From: a virus
IMG/VR virus record: IMGVR_UViG_3300034283_001460
Span: 1-64,000 of that record
DNA: 64,000 nt
Strand: one strand, 5' to 3'
Shown: in pieces, positions 63,872 to 64,000 of the stretch
How the letters are laid out: each line of letters opens with the position of its first letter
Position numbering within the stretch: the stretch's first letter is position 1
Translations under genes and position numbers: made by a program
Notes under the pieces: model-generated
What the model was told of the DNA's origin: nothing
What the model saw: the letters and a program-made list of their open reading frames with translations, nothing else
Databases searched by the model: none

Positions 63872-64000
63872 ATGAAAGAACTACTTTTAAAAGAAATCCA
63901 AAACGTAATTGCTGAAGCTACTAAGGTAAACTTCAAGGGTAAGCAGTTTGTACTTAAAGTAGACGTTAACGAAGATCCTAACAAAAAAGGAATTAAAGTG
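63872..64000 (+). CDS. partial hypothetical protein, runs off the window
   Basis: Only the first 43 residues are in view. The N-terminal helix (KELLLKEIQNVIAEATKV) resembles the start of the 144-residue protein at 4159 (IIKEILTEVLNEAT). Such short amphipathic N-terminal helices on otherwise different phage proteins may be sorting or assembly t tags, but no function can be assigned from this fragment. Confidence 0.6.
   Translation, partial: MKELLLKEIQNVIAEATKVNFKGKQFVLKVDVNEDPNKKGIKV

Overview
The window reads as part of a large tailed-phage genome (not a prophage: no integrase, no host housekeeping blocks) whose host is most likely a member of the Bacteroidota. Evidence: promoters of the Bacteroidota sigma-A type (TTG, about 20 nt, TAnnTTTA) recur in front of gene blocks. 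Shine-Dalgarno sequences are essentially absent. One secreted protein ends in a type IX secretion (T9SS) sorting domain. Genes lie almost all on the + strand and are packed with ATGA/TAATG overlaps, next to phage-type lysis, DNA polymerase, nucleotide-metabolism and chaperonin genes.

Layout. 0-5 kb: small uncharacterised genes, a metallophosphoesterase and thymidylate synthase. 5.4-16 kb: a 7-deazaguanine DNA-modification pathway (QueC, QueD, QueE, FolE, a DpdA-like transglycosylase, QueF) with a formyltransferase, MazG-like and phosphoribosyltransferase proteins between; together these predict deoxyguanosine replaced by a preQ1-type base, possibly N-formylated. 16-19.8 kb: family A DNA polymerase, a GT17-like protein and a methyltransferase. 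19.8-22.6 kb: Hsp20, GroES and GroEL. 22.6-23.4 kb: tiny genes.

23.4-30.9 kb: a stable-RNA region. It holds 27 recognisable tRNAs covering all 20 amino acids plus an initiator tRNA, in two arrays, each with its own promoter and a boxA-like leader. Interspersed are nine tRNA-Leu-like RNAs that share the same acceptor and T arms (most also the D arm) but have the anticodon region replaced by a different structured insert each time, and many structured spacers, several closed by perfect 6-11 bp stems. This is the most unusual content of the window. A RNase H-like (YkuK/DUF458) gene and an HNH endonuclease gene separate the two arrays.

30.9-40.6 kb: a block of secreted or outer-membrane proteins (beta-helix protein, T9SS/dockerin-like protein, CsgG-like lipoprotein, Gly/Ser-rich protein with a beta-rich end, beta-barrel-like protein, C-type lectin). 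It leads directly into a lysis cassette (small membrane protein, GH19 endolysin, holin; 40.7-42 kb). 42-44.7 kb: membrane coiled-coil protein, DUF1599-like protein, PD-(D/E)XK nuclease, RHH-like protein. 44.7-63.7 kb: a glycan island of glycosyltransferases, sugar-nucleotide epimerases/reductases, a DegT-family enzyme and methyltransferases. The window ends inside a gene.

Calls rest on reading motifs by eye; no database search, folding program or codon statistics were run.
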